NCBI GenBank assembly: GCA_947624225.1
Contig: CANQJF010000003.1
Coordinates: 1 to 64,000 of the forward strand
Length of the DNA stretch: 64,000 nt
Direction of reading: 5' to 3'
Origin: an uncultured Clostridia bacterium
GTDB lineage: Bacteria > Bacillota > Clostridia > Christensenellales > Borkfalkiaceae
Part shown: positions 17,275-27,299 of the stretch, piece after piece
Numbering within the stretch: position 1 is the first letter of the stretch
Layout: each line of letters starts with the position of its first letter
The notes under the pieces: generated by a model
What the model saw: the letters and a program-made list of their open reading frames with translations, nothing else
Told to the model about the DNA's origin: nothing
The model's database searches: none
Program-made: the position numbers and the translations under genes

Positions 17275-19086
17275 TTATCCGACGGTCACCCGCGTGGGCA
17301 TGCCGTACAGCCCGACCGTGCCGCTGCCGCCCGACCGCGTGTCATAATCCTGCGTGATGTAGGGCACCACGACGGCCTCCGTCCCGCTCTGTTCCACGAC
17401 GACGAATTCGCACTCCTGCTCCGTCATCCAGCCGTTATACGCCGTGCAGGCAAACTTGAATTTGCCCGAGGCGAGCTGCTCGGCCGTCATCTTGACGGGC
17501 GCGTCGGAGATGGTCTTTATGAGCGACGCGCACTTTTCGGCGGCATTGGTCGTGGCGACGTTTGCCTTTATGTCAAAGTGGCGGCAATCCTCGAACGTCC
17601 ACGTGTTCAGTGTGTAGCCGCGGGCAAGGTAGTCCTGCGCCGTGTTGTTGCTGTTGGAGTCCATGGTGTCCTTCTCGTTGTCGAAAGTCATCTCGTCGAG
17701 CCCCATGTTGTACTTGCGGCAGAGGTCGATGGTCCCGCCGATGTTGCTCAGCGGCTTGTAGTCGCCGTTCCATGCCGTCTTGTCCGCGGCCGTCTCCCAC
17801 TTGGACCTGCCCGCACCGAGGAAGCCGACGGGGATCTCGGGCAGGACTTCGCGCATCTTCTCCGCATAGTGCGAATAGAAAGTGATGGTGTACCAATGGC
17901 CCGCGATGCCGGGATATTTGTCCATGAGCGCTTTGAGCGTCTCGATGGCTTTGAGCTGGTTGACCGCTTTCTCGCTGCCGTTGTCGAGTTTGAGCTCCAC
18001 GATGAGGATGACGTCCGTCTTTTGCATCATCCGCACGACGTCGTCGAGGGTGGCGAACGTGTCTCCATACTTTTTGCTGTACGTCGCAAGTTTATATTTG
18101 AAGAGCATAGCGGAAGTCGTCTCCGCGATGGTGAGGCCTGCCGCATTCTTGGTCGCGTTGGTGATGGTGTCGTCGTGGTTGATGACGATGACGCCGTCGC
18201 TCGTGATCTGGATGTCGATCTCCACGTGCGTCGAGCCCTCGTTGTGGGAGGCCATGATGCCCGTGAGCGACTGTTCGTTGGCATACTTGGTGATGCCGCG
18301 ATGCGCCGCGATGTATTGCGCACGGGCGAAGCCCGGCTTGGAAAAGACGGAAACGGCCCCTACCATGTCCGAAAGAGACTTCGACGCAACGCCGTAACAA
18401 CCCGCCGCGACGGCCGTGACCGCTTGGAGCTTGGTCTCGGTGTAGGCCCAGCAGACCTTGGTCATTGCCTCGACATATTCGGCGACGACGGGGAGGTTTT
18501 CGTCCGAGCCGTTGTACATCAGAATGTTGCAGCCCGCCTTGTTGGCCTCGGCAATGTGCGGCCACTCGGCATAGCGGTCGGAGGAGAGCGTCTCGTTCGT
18601 GAGGTCGTAGACGGTATTCACAATGCGCCCCGTGTCGTCCGCGAAGATCTTCTCGATGACCCCGATCTCCGCGCTGACGGCCATGATATCATAGATGGCA
18701 AATGTTTCGTGCAGGAAGGTGAGGAAGGCGTCTGCCGTGCTCCCGTCGAGGCGCAGAGCGGGGATGGCCTTGCCGCGCACATACTTGCTGAACACGTTGA
18801 GGAAAGGCGTCTTTTCCGTTCCAAAGACGACGTTCATCTGCTCGTCCACGGTGAGAATGACTGTTGCGGGCTTGATCGTTGCGGAGGTCGCAGCGTCCAG
18901 CTCGTCCATCGACGTCGGCTCCAAAACCAGCGAGGGTTCGATTTTGAGCCCGCTGGAAAGCGAGTTGACCCGATAGTAATCCCGATAGGTATTTACGGCG
19001 GCACTGACGGGCTCCGTGGCACCCATGCCCAAAACACCGGCGAATAAAATCACAAATGCCGCCATGAGGGACAGAATCTTTTTCAT
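17275..19086 (-). CDS. secreted glycerophosphodiester phosphodiesterase (GDPD) family protein
   Basis: signal peptide; AHRGITKYANEQSLTGIMASHNEGSTHVEIDIQITSDGVIVINHDDTI. Confidence 0.88.
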   Translation of the reverse strand: MKKILSLMAAFVILFAGVLGMGATEPVSAAVNTYRDYYRVNSLSSGLKIEPSLVLEPTSMDELDAATSATIKPATVILTVDEQMNVVFGTEKTPFLNVFSKYVRGKAIPALRLDGSTADAFLTFLHETFAIYDIMAVSAEIGVIEKIFADDTGRIVNTVYDLTNETLSSDRYAEWPHIAEANKAGCNILMYNGSDENLPVVAEYVEAMTKVCWAYTETKLQAVTAVAAGCYGVASKSLSDMVGAVSVFSKPGFARAQYIAAHRGITKYANEQSLTGIMASHNEGSTHVEIDIQITSDGVIVINHDDTITNATKNAAGLTIAETTSAMLFKYKLATYSKKYGDTFATLDDVVRMMQKTDVILIVELKLDNGSEKAVNQLKAIETLKALMDKYPGIAGHWYTITFYSHYAEKMREVLPEIPVGFLGAGRSKWETAADKTAWNGDYKPLSNIGGTIDLCRKYNMGLDEMTFDNEKDTMDSNSNNTAQDYLARGYTLNTWTFEDCRHFDIKANVATTNAAEKCASLIKTISDAPVKMTAEQLASGKFKFACTAYNGWMTEQECEFVVVEQSGTEAVVVPYITQDYDTRSGGSGTVGLYGMPTRVTVG

Positions 19087-19099
19087 GAATATTCCTCCT

Positions 19100-19669
19100 T
19101 TAACTCAACCCGACGCTGAGTTCGAAACTTGCCGCATATTCGCCGAGCGTCACGGTAACGGTGGCCGAGCCGCGGGCCAGCGCCTTGACGTGGACGATGA
19201 GCCCCTGCCCCTCGATGCTGCCGATGCTCGTATCCGAGATCTTCCACACGGCCTCCCCCTCCACGGGGACATCGCAGATGGCCTTGACGGTCGCGACGCC
19301 GTTCTTGGCGAGCACGAGTTTCCCCTCGGGCAGGAAGATGGAGAGCGGGGATCCTTCCACGGTCACCGTGCATTCGGCGAGGGTTTGGCCGTCGTCCATG
19401 AGCCGCACGGTCGCGGTCCCGACGGAGACGGCCTTGACGACGACTTTCTCCGCGCCCTCCTCCCAGGAGAGGGTGGCAACGGTCTCGTCGGAAGAGGTCC
19501 ACGTCACACCGTCCCCGCAGTTGTTCAGCGTCGCCGTGATCGTTGCCTCCGCGCCGACAGTGAGCGAGAGCTCCGTCTTATCCAGTGTCGCCGAGGGCGC
19601 GGCACACCCGCAGAGGACGGCAACCAGCATCGCACACACAAGGATGGCTGTATTCAAGATTCTTTTCAT
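19100..19669 (-). CDS. lipoprotein with Big-2-like Ig repeats
   Basis: MKRILNTAILVCAMLVAVLCGCAAPS; LDKTELSLTVGAEATITATLNNCGDGVTWTSSDETVATLSW. Confidence 0.8.
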   Translation of the reverse strand: MKRILNTAILVCAMLVAVLCGCAAPSATLDKTELSLTVGAEATITATLNNCGDGVTWTSSDETVATLSWEEGAEKVVVKAVSVGTATVRLMDDGQTLAECTVTVEGSPLSIFLPEGKLVLAKNGVATVKAICDVPVEGEAVWKISDTSIGSIEGQGLIVHVKALARGSATVTVTLGEYAASFELSVGLS

Positions 19670-19686
19670 AATTCCTCCGAATGTCA

Positions 19687-21651
19687 TCAATAGATTTTTT
19701 CGCGGCCCATGCGCATGGTGCGGAAAGGCGTTGAGGTCTTGTTCTTCTTTGCATAGCATTCCCGCTGATTCCAAATGAGCGAGATGTGGTTGCCGAGATC
19801 GTCGATGAAGTCGTATTTGCCCTCGCCGCTCACGAGAAACGTGAGCTCGGTATAGCCGTCTAACCTGTTCCCGACGTCACTGCACAGTTTGCCGTCCTTT
19901 AAATTGAGGGCAATGCAGGAATTTTCGCGGAAGAATACGGGGAGATGGTGCTCCTCTGTTTTGATCTCATGCCAGCCGCCCCCGTACACGGCGCCCGTGT
20001 AGAAGTCGTACCAGCGGCCGCGCGGGAGATAGACCTTGCGCGTGGGCGTGTAGTCGCGGAGAATGGGCGCAATGAGGAGCGCGTCGCCGAGCATGAACTC
20101 ATCGTCCATGTGAAAGACGGCTTCGTCGTCGGGGAATTCCAGCGCGAGATGGCGCATGGGCGGGACGCCCGTCTTGCCCGCTTCCCGCATGAGGTTATAG
20201 AAATAGGGCAGCAGGTTGTAGTGCAAAAAGAACTGTTCCCGAAGAATGCCGAGCAGGCGGGGGTCCTTATGATAGGCCGCCATGTTCCACGGGCTCCTGT
20301 CGTTGCATTGCCATGCGCCCGAGAAATCGCACCTGCCGTTGGAGACGGGGTCGCTGTGCCACTGCATGACGGGGACAAAGGCGGCAGCCTGCACGGCGCG
20401 AAGGTAGAGTTCCCGCGTGGGCAGATAGCCCGAAAACCCGCCGATATCAAAGCCCCAGAGCGACGTACCCGAGATGGATGCAGAAAGGCCCGCCTTGATG
20501 ACGGCGGCAAATTCCTGCCACGTGGACTCCTGGTCGCCCGCCCACATCACCGAGAACGAGGGACTGCGCTGCCCGCCCGCGCGGGAGAACACGATGCCCT
20601 CCTCCCCGATGAACTTTGCAAATGCCTCCGTGTAGTCCTCGCAATACCTGTTCTGACCTTCGAGGCCGGAACTGCCGTCTGCAAATTTTACCGTGGGGTG
20701 GTGGATGAACTCGCCGCCGTCCGTCTTAAAGCCGTCGATCCCGACGTCTTTCAAGTAGGAAAAGCGGTCGAACCAATGCTTGGCGCCTACGGGATCGGAG
20801 AAGTCGGGCACCATGCTCCCGATGCACCACGTGTGCGGGATCTCATAGGGCGTCCCGTCCGCATTCAGCACGCACTCTCTGTGCGCCTTGACGTATTCGT
20901 TGTCCGAGAGGCATTGGCTTTCGTTGAATTTGCTTTCGAGATTGATGCCCTGCGCGTATTGCGGAACGATCCACAGCAGCACGCGAATGCCGTCTGCATG
21001 CAGGCCGTCCACGAGGGCGCGGGGATCGGGCCACGGATCGGAGAAGTGCAGTTCGGAAAAACTCGCATACTCATCCCCCGCCTTGGGCGGGACCGTGCAG
21101 CCGTTGAAGAGATAGTGGGTCGTGAGGTCGCTCCACGGCTCGATGACGAGCACATTGTGCGGGAAGTTGTGCTCCCGCGTGAGCCGCCTCTGCTCTTCCA
21201 CCTCCTCCTGCGTATGCCAGCGGTTGGCGCTCATCCAGCACCCGAGCGCCCACTTGGGAAAGACGCGGGGCAGACCCACGAGTTTGCGGAATTCTCCGAG
21301 GATCTCCTTGGGGCTCCCCTCGAAATACCACACGCTCGCCTCTTCCCCATTTGTTCCCGCCCCGAAAGTGATCGTGAGCTCCCCCTCCTTGCGGAAGTCG
21401 AAGTCCACCTCCAAGTAGGTATCCACATAGATGCCGAAACCGTCGGGGGTCAGGAAGAAAGGCATGGAGTAATAGGTATACTCCCCCTGCCGGAAACACT
21501 TTTCTCGCACACAGGCACGCACAAACTTGCCCTTTTGGTTGACATTGTCAAACTTTTCTCCAAAGCCGAACACTGCACGATATTCGCGGGAAAGTGTCAG
21601 CGAAAAGCCTTCCTCTGTCCTTGTGATATGCCGACTGTTGATTTTTTTCAT
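19687..21651 (-). CDS. GH31 family glycoside hydrolase (alpha-xylosidase/alpha-glucosidase-like)
   Basis: VGIDGFKTDGGEF, FSRAGGQRSPSFSVMWAGDQESTW, LWGFDIGGFSG. Confidence 0.9.
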   Translation of the reverse strand: MKKINSRHITRTEEGFSLTLSREYRAVFGFGEKFDNVNQKGKFVRACVREKCFRQGEYTYYSMPFFLTPDGFGIYVDTYLEVDFDFRKEGELTITFGAGTNGEEASVWYFEGSPKEILGEFRKLVGLPRVFPKWALGCWMSANRWHTQEEVEEQRRLTREHNFPHNVLVIEPWSDLTTHYLFNGCTVPPKAGDEYASFSELHFSDPWPDPRALVDGLHADGIRVLLWIVPQYAQGINLESKFNESQCLSDNEYVKAHRECVLNADGTPYEIPHTWCIGSMVPDFSDPVGAKHWFDRFSYLKDVGIDGFKTDGGEFIHHPTVKFADGSSGLEGQNRYCEDYTEAFAKFIGEEGIVFSRAGGQRSPSFSVMWAGDQESTWQEFAAVIKAGLSASISGTSLWGFDIGGFSGYLPTRELYLRAVQAAAFVPVMQWHSDPVSNGRCDFSGAWQCNDRSPWNMAAYHKDPRLLGILREQFFLHYNLLPYFYNLMREAGKTGVPPMRHLALEFPDDEAVFHMDDEFMLGDALLIAPILRDYTPTRKVYLPRGRWYDFYTGAVYGGGWHEIKTEEHHLPVFFRENSCIALNLKDGKLCSDVGNRLDGYTELTFLVSGEGKYDFIDDLGNHISLIWNQRECYAKKNKTSTPFRTMRMGREKIY

Positions 21652-21662
21652 AGCGAACCCTT

Positions 21663-23180
21663 TTACGACCTGTTACGACTGAGTTTGAGACACAGATCAA
21701 TCTCGAACGTACGGTTCCACGGGCTCACGACGTCGATGTCCTCGACTTCATTGGCAAGCGACGGAAAGTTCTCGCGCATGTAGCGCATGATCTCTTCCCT
21801 TGCCTCCGCAACGCACTTCCCGCGTTCGCCATCCAAGGCGAAAACGGTGCAGCCGTATTTGGGGACCGCGTGGATATCCGTCCATGTACGCGCGTGGGAG
21901 CAATAGCCCACGTCGTCGTAGTAACGGTGCAACAGAAAATACTTGTTGCCCTCGGCATCGCCGCCCGCAAGCAGCAAGGCGCTTTCACAGATCACGGTGC
22001 CGAGCGTGTTCGAGGAGGTGTTCCATCCCGCATAGGCGTGGATCTTCAAGAGAAGGTCCTCGTCGCGCAGGAAGTGCATGAGTTCGAGATCGTTGTGCGT
22101 GGGATAAGCCACGTCTGCCACCGCCACGAGCTTTTTTTCCTCCAATGCGTATTTGAGAAAACGGATATATTCGGGCAGACTTCGCTCGACATCGTATGCC
22201 CGCGTCATCTGCCCCGGGGTGCCCTCATAGATCATCTCCGCGCCGATGTTTACGGCGACCGCGATGTCGCATTCCGCAAGGCTATACACCCTGATACAGC
22301 CCGCCGCCATGATCTGGCACTTGATTGTCGCGTCGATGGTCCTGTCCTCGAACGAGGGGGTCACAAAGGGTCCGAAATGGGAGGCATAGTAGACATAGAT
22401 CTTGGGCATGGTACCCACCGTTTCGTTCACTGCCCGCACGAGCATGGTCATGCCCGTGTCGTCGGCCGCGGGATAGATGGGGACTTTCAGTTCGAGGCGG
22501 CGCTCTTTCAGGAAAGCGCGCACTTTCTCTTGATCCATGGCGGTAAACCCGTACGGCGCGCTGTCGTCTTGCGGGACGATAAACCCGTCCACGATCTCCT
22601 CTTCCATGAGCGTCAGCGCATGGCACAGCACGTCTGAGTTGACGGCGCGGCGGGCCGTATAGTCCGCGAGCGCATCCCGCGGAATGCGGGCCTCGATGGC
22701 CGCAAGCTCCCCTCTCTCCGCCTCCGTGAGCATCCCGAGCGCTTTTCTGTGCGTCAAGATCCCATACTTGTGAATGTCGGCGCCGCAATCCCAATAATAT
22801 TCGGGCTCCTCGTCGCCGTTGGAGAACCGCGGGCAGCGCATGATCGTCATGAAAGCATAGATTTTGAGCGCGGGATTGAGCTTGCGCAACTCCTTTACCA
22901 AATCGACGCGCGCCATGAGCGCTTCCCGCTCCTCCGCGTGGAGGCGCGACGGGATGAGACCGCCATAGACAAGGGTGTCGAGCGCAAGGATGAGGATGTT
23001 CGCTTCCCCCGCTTTGCGCCTCAGCCACGCCGCGATGGCGTCCCTGTCCGCGGGCCTTTTTTTGAGCCCCATCATGGACATGGGTACCATTTCGAGCGTG
23101 TATTCCGCTTTCGGCATGATCTGCGGGAAGCGATAGTTGCAGGGCCGCTCGTCGAGCGGGACCATGAGGATGCGATTCAT
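21663..23180 (-). CDS. DUF4127 family protein (copy 1)
   Basis: MNRILMVPLDERPCNYRFPQIM...LALDTLVYGGLIPSRLH...PQDDSAPYGFTAMDQ...GWNTSSNTLGT. Confidence 0.85.
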   Translation of the reverse strand: MNRILMVPLDERPCNYRFPQIMPKAEYTLEMVPMSMMGLKKRPADRDAIAAWLRRKAGEANILILALDTLVYGGLIPSRLHAEEREALMARVDLVKELRKLNPALKIYAFMTIMRCPRFSNGDEEPEYYWDCGADIHKYGILTHRKALGMLTEAERGELAAIEARIPRDALADYTARRAVNSDVLCHALTLMEEEIVDGFIVPQDDSAPYGFTAMDQEKVRAFLKERRLELKVPIYPAADDTGMTMLVRAVNETVGTMPKIYVYYASHFGPFVTPSFEDRTIDATIKCQIMAAGCIRVYSLAECDIAVAVNIGAEMIYEGTPGQMTRAYDVERSLPEYIRFLKYALEEKKLVAVADVAYPTHNDLELMHFLRDEDLLLKIHAYAGWNTSSNTLGTVICESALLLAGGDAEGNKYFLLHRYYDDVGYCSHARTWTDIHAVPKYGCTVFALDGERGKCVAEAREEIMRYMRENFPSLANEVEDIDVVSPWNRTFEIDLCLKLSRNRS

Positions 23181-23181
23181 C

Positions 23182-24126
23182 TCAACCCTTCACGGAACCG
23201 ATTTGCAGTCCGCTCTTGATGTATTTGACGACGTAAGGATACATGAGGATGATGGGCACGATGCTCATGAACATCATGGCCGCTTCCACGTTGGCGATGT
23301 TGGGTTGAAGCCACGAATCTGTCGTGTCGAGCACGCTCTTGTTCATGAAGTAGAAGATGTAATAGGCGAGCGGCATATTGGGCACGCCGCGCGAGGACTC
23401 GGGGATGAAGAGCATGGCCGAGCCATAGCTGTTCCATGTGCCCACGATGGTGAAGAAGCAACAGCTGCCGATGATGGGCAGGGACATGGGCACGATGATG
23501 AGGAAGAAGAGGGAGAGATCCCCCGCCCCGTCGAGCCGCGCGGCCTCCTCGATGTCGGTGGGGATCCCCTCGAAGAACGTCTTGAAGTAGAGCAGGTGGG
23601 TGACGTTGCTGATGGAGATGAGGATGACCGACCAGATGTTGTTGAGGAGATTGAAGCTGAGCATCAAGAGGTAGATGGGCATGATGCCTGCCGAGAAGAG
23701 CATGGTGATGATAAAGAACATCATGATGCCGCTGCGGCAGGGGCAATCTTTCTTGGAGAGCGGATACGCCGCCATTGCCTCCACGAGGTTGGATACGATC
23801 GTGATGACGACCGTGATGAACACCGAGTTGCCGAAAGCGCGCCAGAAGTCCGTGGCACCGTTCCCCGCAAAGATGTATTCAAAGGATGCGAGCGTGGGCC
23901 TTACGGGATAGAATACCACATCTAAGTTGAAGTATCCGTCGTTGAATGCGAGCGAAAAGTAGTTGAGTAAGGGGAAGATGGTGATGAGCACGCCAAAGAG
24001 GAGCAGTGCGATATTGAGGACGTTGAGCACTCTGTCCATCACGCTTTCACGGATCTTGTTGGGATTCTTGCGGAAACGGTCCAAAAAGGAACGCTTCTTG
24101 GGGACCGTCGTCTTGATTTCTTCCAT
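23182..24126 (-). CDS. carbohydrate ABC transporter permease (YtcP/MalG-type)
   Basis: EAARLDGAGDLSLFFLIIVPMSLPII EAA-loop; 6 TM segments. Confidence 0.92.
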   Translation of the reverse strand: MEEIKTTVPKKRSFLDRFRKNPNKIRESVMDRVLNVLNIALLLFGVLITIFPLLNYFSLAFNDGYFNLDVVFYPVRPTLASFEYIFAGNGATDFWRAFGNSVFITVVITIVSNLVEAMAAYPLSKKDCPCRSGIMMFFIITMLFSAGIMPIYLLMLSFNLLNNIWSVILISISNVTHLLYFKTFFEGIPTDIEEAARLDGAGDLSLFFLIIVPMSLPIIGSCCFFTIVGTWNSYGSAMLFIPESSRGVPNMPLAYYIFYFMNKSVLDTTDSWLQPNIANVEAAMMFMSIVPIILMYPYVVKYIKSGLQIGSVKG

Positions 24127-24139
24127 GATCGTCTCCTCC

Positions 24140-25168
24140 TTACCAAAGTCCGCGCTTCAACGTCTTGGTCGTGATGGCGTTGCCGATGAGCATCAACGCG
24201 AGCGCGATGGCGCCGTTTACCACACCGAGCGCGGTCGCATACGGGATGTCGTCCTGGTTGACAATGGAGATGTTGTAGAGATAGGTATCCAATGTCATCT
24301 GGGAATTGAACAGGTCCGCGTTGATCTTCATCATCGTCCACACCTGCTCGAAGCCGACGGCCATCATGCCGCTGATGTTCAAGACCAGCATGAGCGCAAT
24401 GGTGGGCATGATCGACGGGATCGTGAGATACCACATCTTTTGCAGCTTGTTTGCGCCCTCGAGGGTGGCCGACTCATAATACGTCTTGTCGATGGCCATG
24501 ATCGCGGAATAGAAGAGGATACACCCCCATCCCGCGCCTTTCCACGCCGACAGGAATACGACGAGCGGCTTGAACCAATACGGGTTGGCCATGATGTGCC
24601 CCGTGATCCTGCCCAGGATGCCGGTATCGGGGTGCAAAAAGCCTGCCCAAATCCCGATGACGATGGCCCACGACAGGAAGTTGGGGATGGTGATGATGAT
24701 GAGCACCGTCTTGGCGACCCACTGCCGTTTGAGCTCGGAGAGCATCACGGCAATGAGGATGGAGAGCGGGAAACAGAGGAAGAGACGGATGACGTTGATG
24801 GTGAGCGTATTCCCGATTGCCTTGCCGACGTCCGGATCATCAAAAATATGCAGGAAGTTATTGAGTGTCCACGATCCGTGCGTCAGATTATACATGACGT
24901 CCGCTTTCGTGAGGTCGAACTCCGGCCCCTTGAACGCAAAGAGCACGCCGAACATGGGCACATATGAAAAAATCAGTGTAAACGCGGCGGCCGGTAGGAT
25001 AAACAATAACAGTTTCCAATATTTCTTGGCGCGTTTCCCCTGATCTCTCCAAAAACCTGTCTTTTTTTCTGCTTTTTGCTTCGTAACAGCCGGGAAAGCC
25101 GCCTGCTCTTCGGGAGCTCCCGCCGCTTCTGCGGCGGGAGTTTCCGTCAGTTGCAAGTTATGATCCAT
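24140..25168 (-). CDS. carbohydrate ABC transporter permease (LplB/MalF-type)
   Basis: YYESATLEGANKLQKMWYLTIPSIMPTI EAA-loop; TM segments. Confidence 0.92.
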   Translation of the reverse strand: MDHNLQLTETPAAEAAGAPEEQAAFPAVTKQKAEKKTGFWRDQGKRAKKYWKLLLFILPAAAFTLIFSYVPMFGVLFAFKGPEFDLTKADVMYNLTHGSWTLNNFLHIFDDPDVGKAIGNTLTINVIRLFLCFPLSILIAVMLSELKRQWVAKTVLIIITIPNFLSWAIVIGIWAGFLHPDTGILGRITGHIMANPYWFKPLVVFLSAWKGAGWGCILFYSAIMAIDKTYYESATLEGANKLQKMWYLTIPSIMPTIALMLVLNISGMMAVGFEQVWTMMKINADLFNSQMTLDTYLYNISIVNQDDIPYATALGVVNGAIALALMLIGNAITTKTLKRGLW

Positions 25169-25205
25169 AATTGCACCTTCTTTGTCCCCGGGGGAACTTC
25201 TTTTC

Positions 25206-27257
25206 TTAATTCCGGTTGAGTTTCACGTTGTTATACCATTCGGTCATTTCGTCGACCATGGCCTGCGTCCAATAGCCGGTGCTGGCACTGCGGGCCTGTT
25301 CGCGGATGGCTTCGATGGTTTCCTTGGCGATGTCCCTCCCCTCCTTGGGTTGGGCGTCGATGGCCGAACTTACGCCGTTTTTGAGCAATGTGCGGCACAG
25401 AATGGACTTTTTCGACCAATTCTCCATGGGCGGGCACATCTCCATGGGGTTGCGGATGAGCGTTTCGTCGTTGGGAATGACAACGCGCCAAGCGCCGAAG
25501 CCCGTCTCGCGCAAGTGGAACAGAACGCGCGCCGAGACGGCATTGGTGCCGTTGCAATATTGCGAGTTATCGTTGATCTGCTCGATATAGCGATCCGTGA
25601 GCTGCACCCACATGCCCGGTTTGGAGACCGTGACCTCCTCGACGTTTACCTTGGATTCATCCTCGGAGAGCACATTGCCGTCGTTGGGATTCTTGTTGCT
25701 GTACTTCTTGTATGTGAAGCTGTACGGGCGCAAGAAGATGACCCGCTTGCTGAGATCCTCGAATTGGTTATACACCTCTTGCTCCACTTTCTCCGCGGCC
25801 ACCGCCGGGGTGTTGCCCTTGGCGATATATTCCTGCAAATAGGTCTCATAGTCCTCTTTGCCGGGGACTTTGTCCACGCCGGGGACGATGCTCGCGGGCG
25901 TCGGGACCTCATACCAGTGGGTATTTTCGGGGAACTTTTCGGGATCGTTTCCATACTTGGCCTGCTCCTCTAAGCTGAGGCCGTTTCCGCCATAGAATTC
26001 ACCGAAGAATTCCATCTTCTTGGCGAGGAAATCCACCACATAGAGCGCCTTGTCCTGCATGTAGGCGGGGATGACGGTGTAATAGGAGACGCCGCCGTTG
26101 CCGCCCTCGATGCGCGCGACCTCTTGGTTGGGGCTCGTGACGGTCTGCTTGTCATCTGTCTCGAAAGAGAAGCCGTCACCGCGGATGCGGAGTTGCCAAC
26201 CGATCGCCTTGGCCTTAACGTTCTCGGGAGTGTTCTCGTTTTCGGGAATGCCGAGCTGCTCCACAAGGCTGCCTGCGTATTTCACGCTCGCCACCGCGCT
26301 GATCTCGTTGATGAGGTCGTCGACATTCCAATAGGGCAGGGACACGCACGAATAGTTTTGGCGCGCGAACTTGGAGTTGAGCCCTGCGTCCGTTTCCGAC
26401 TGCCAGGCATCGGAGAGGATCCCCTTGTAGCGGATCCTGTGCATGTATTGGGCATACATCGTGGTCCCTTCGCTGAACTCATACTGCTGGATCTGTCCGC
26501 TTTTGTCCACGAAGAATTGGAACGGGACCTCGAACGCGCCTTTGAGCGAGGTGATCTCGTTGGAGTTGCTGCCGGGCAAGCCAAGGGCGTGATAAGAATC
26601 GTTCCCCGCTTCCTCGCCGAACTTCTTCTGGCACTCTAAGATCGCCCAGTCGAATTCGCTCAGCGTCTCGGGGAGGCTGCCCTCTTCCTTATTGAAATGC
26701 TCGGCAAAGCCGATCTGTTTGAGGTGGTCTCTGTTCCAGATCAATGCCGAATCGGTCATGGGCACATAGCCGAAATCGGGGATCCCATAGATATGTTTTT
26801 GCCCCTCGGAATCGACATAGGTCACGGAATCCCACCCGTAATCCATGAGGTCGATGAGCTGATAGAGGGTGCGCCCTGCCTGCGTTTTCTGTAAAATTTC
26901 CGTGAGGTCACAGAAAGTCCCCTTTTCGAGATAGGGGTGATACTGCGCCTCGGTAAGTTTCATGAAATGATATTGTGCGCGGGAATTGAGATATTTGTTG
27001 ACGTCCACGTCCGCATTGGTCCCCAATTCCTCATAGGTGACCTGATATCCCGTCGTCTGTTCGATGATCTTGGCGGTGTCGTCATGCCCGAACGTCCCGA
27101 TGGCCGTTTCGGGATACAGGCCTTTGAGCGCAATGGGCTCGGAGAGATCGACGTTCCAATCGATGGGAACATCGTAAAGCTCCCCGCAACCTGCAAAGAC
27201 GGCAAGTCCGGAGACGGCGAGCACACCGGCAAGCGCAACGGCAAATAGCTTCTTCAT
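25206..27257 (-). CDS. large extracellular solute-binding lipoprotein of the ABC importer
   Basis: MKKLFAVALAGVLAVSGLAVFAGCGE lipobox; 683 aa; immediately upstream of both permease genes. Confidence 0.85.
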   Translation of the reverse strand: MKKLFAVALAGVLAVSGLAVFAGCGELYDVPIDWNVDLSEPIALKGLYPETAIGTFGHDDTAKIIEQTTGYQVTYEELGTNADVDVNKYLNSRAQYHFMKLTEAQYHPYLEKGTFCDLTEILQKTQAGRTLYQLIDLMDYGWDSVTYVDSEGQKHIYGIPDFGYVPMTDSALIWNRDHLKQIGFAEHFNKEEGSLPETLSEFDWAILECQKKFGEEAGNDSYHALGLPGSNSNEITSLKGAFEVPFQFFVDKSGQIQQYEFSEGTTMYAQYMHRIRYKGILSDAWQSETDAGLNSKFARQNYSCVSLPYWNVDDLINEISAVASVKYAGSLVEQLGIPENENTPENVKAKAIGWQLRIRGDGFSFETDDKQTVTSPNQEVARIEGGNGGVSYYTVIPAYMQDKALYVVDFLAKKMEFFGEFYGGNGLSLEEQAKYGNDPEKFPENTHWYEVPTPASIVPGVDKVPGKEDYETYLQEYIAKGNTPAVAAEKVEQEVYNQFEDLSKRVIFLRPYSFTYKKYSNKNPNDGNVLSEDESKVNVEEVTVSKPGMWVQLTDRYIEQINDNSQYCNGTNAVSARVLFHLRETGFGAWRVVIPNDETLIRNPMEMCPPMENWSKKSILCRTLLKNGVSSAIDAQPKEGRDIAKETIEAIREQARSASTGYWTQAMVDEMTEWYNNVKLNRN

Positions 27258-27299
27258 TGAAAATTCCTCCCTACATTGTTGAGACGTTCCCCCTCTTGC

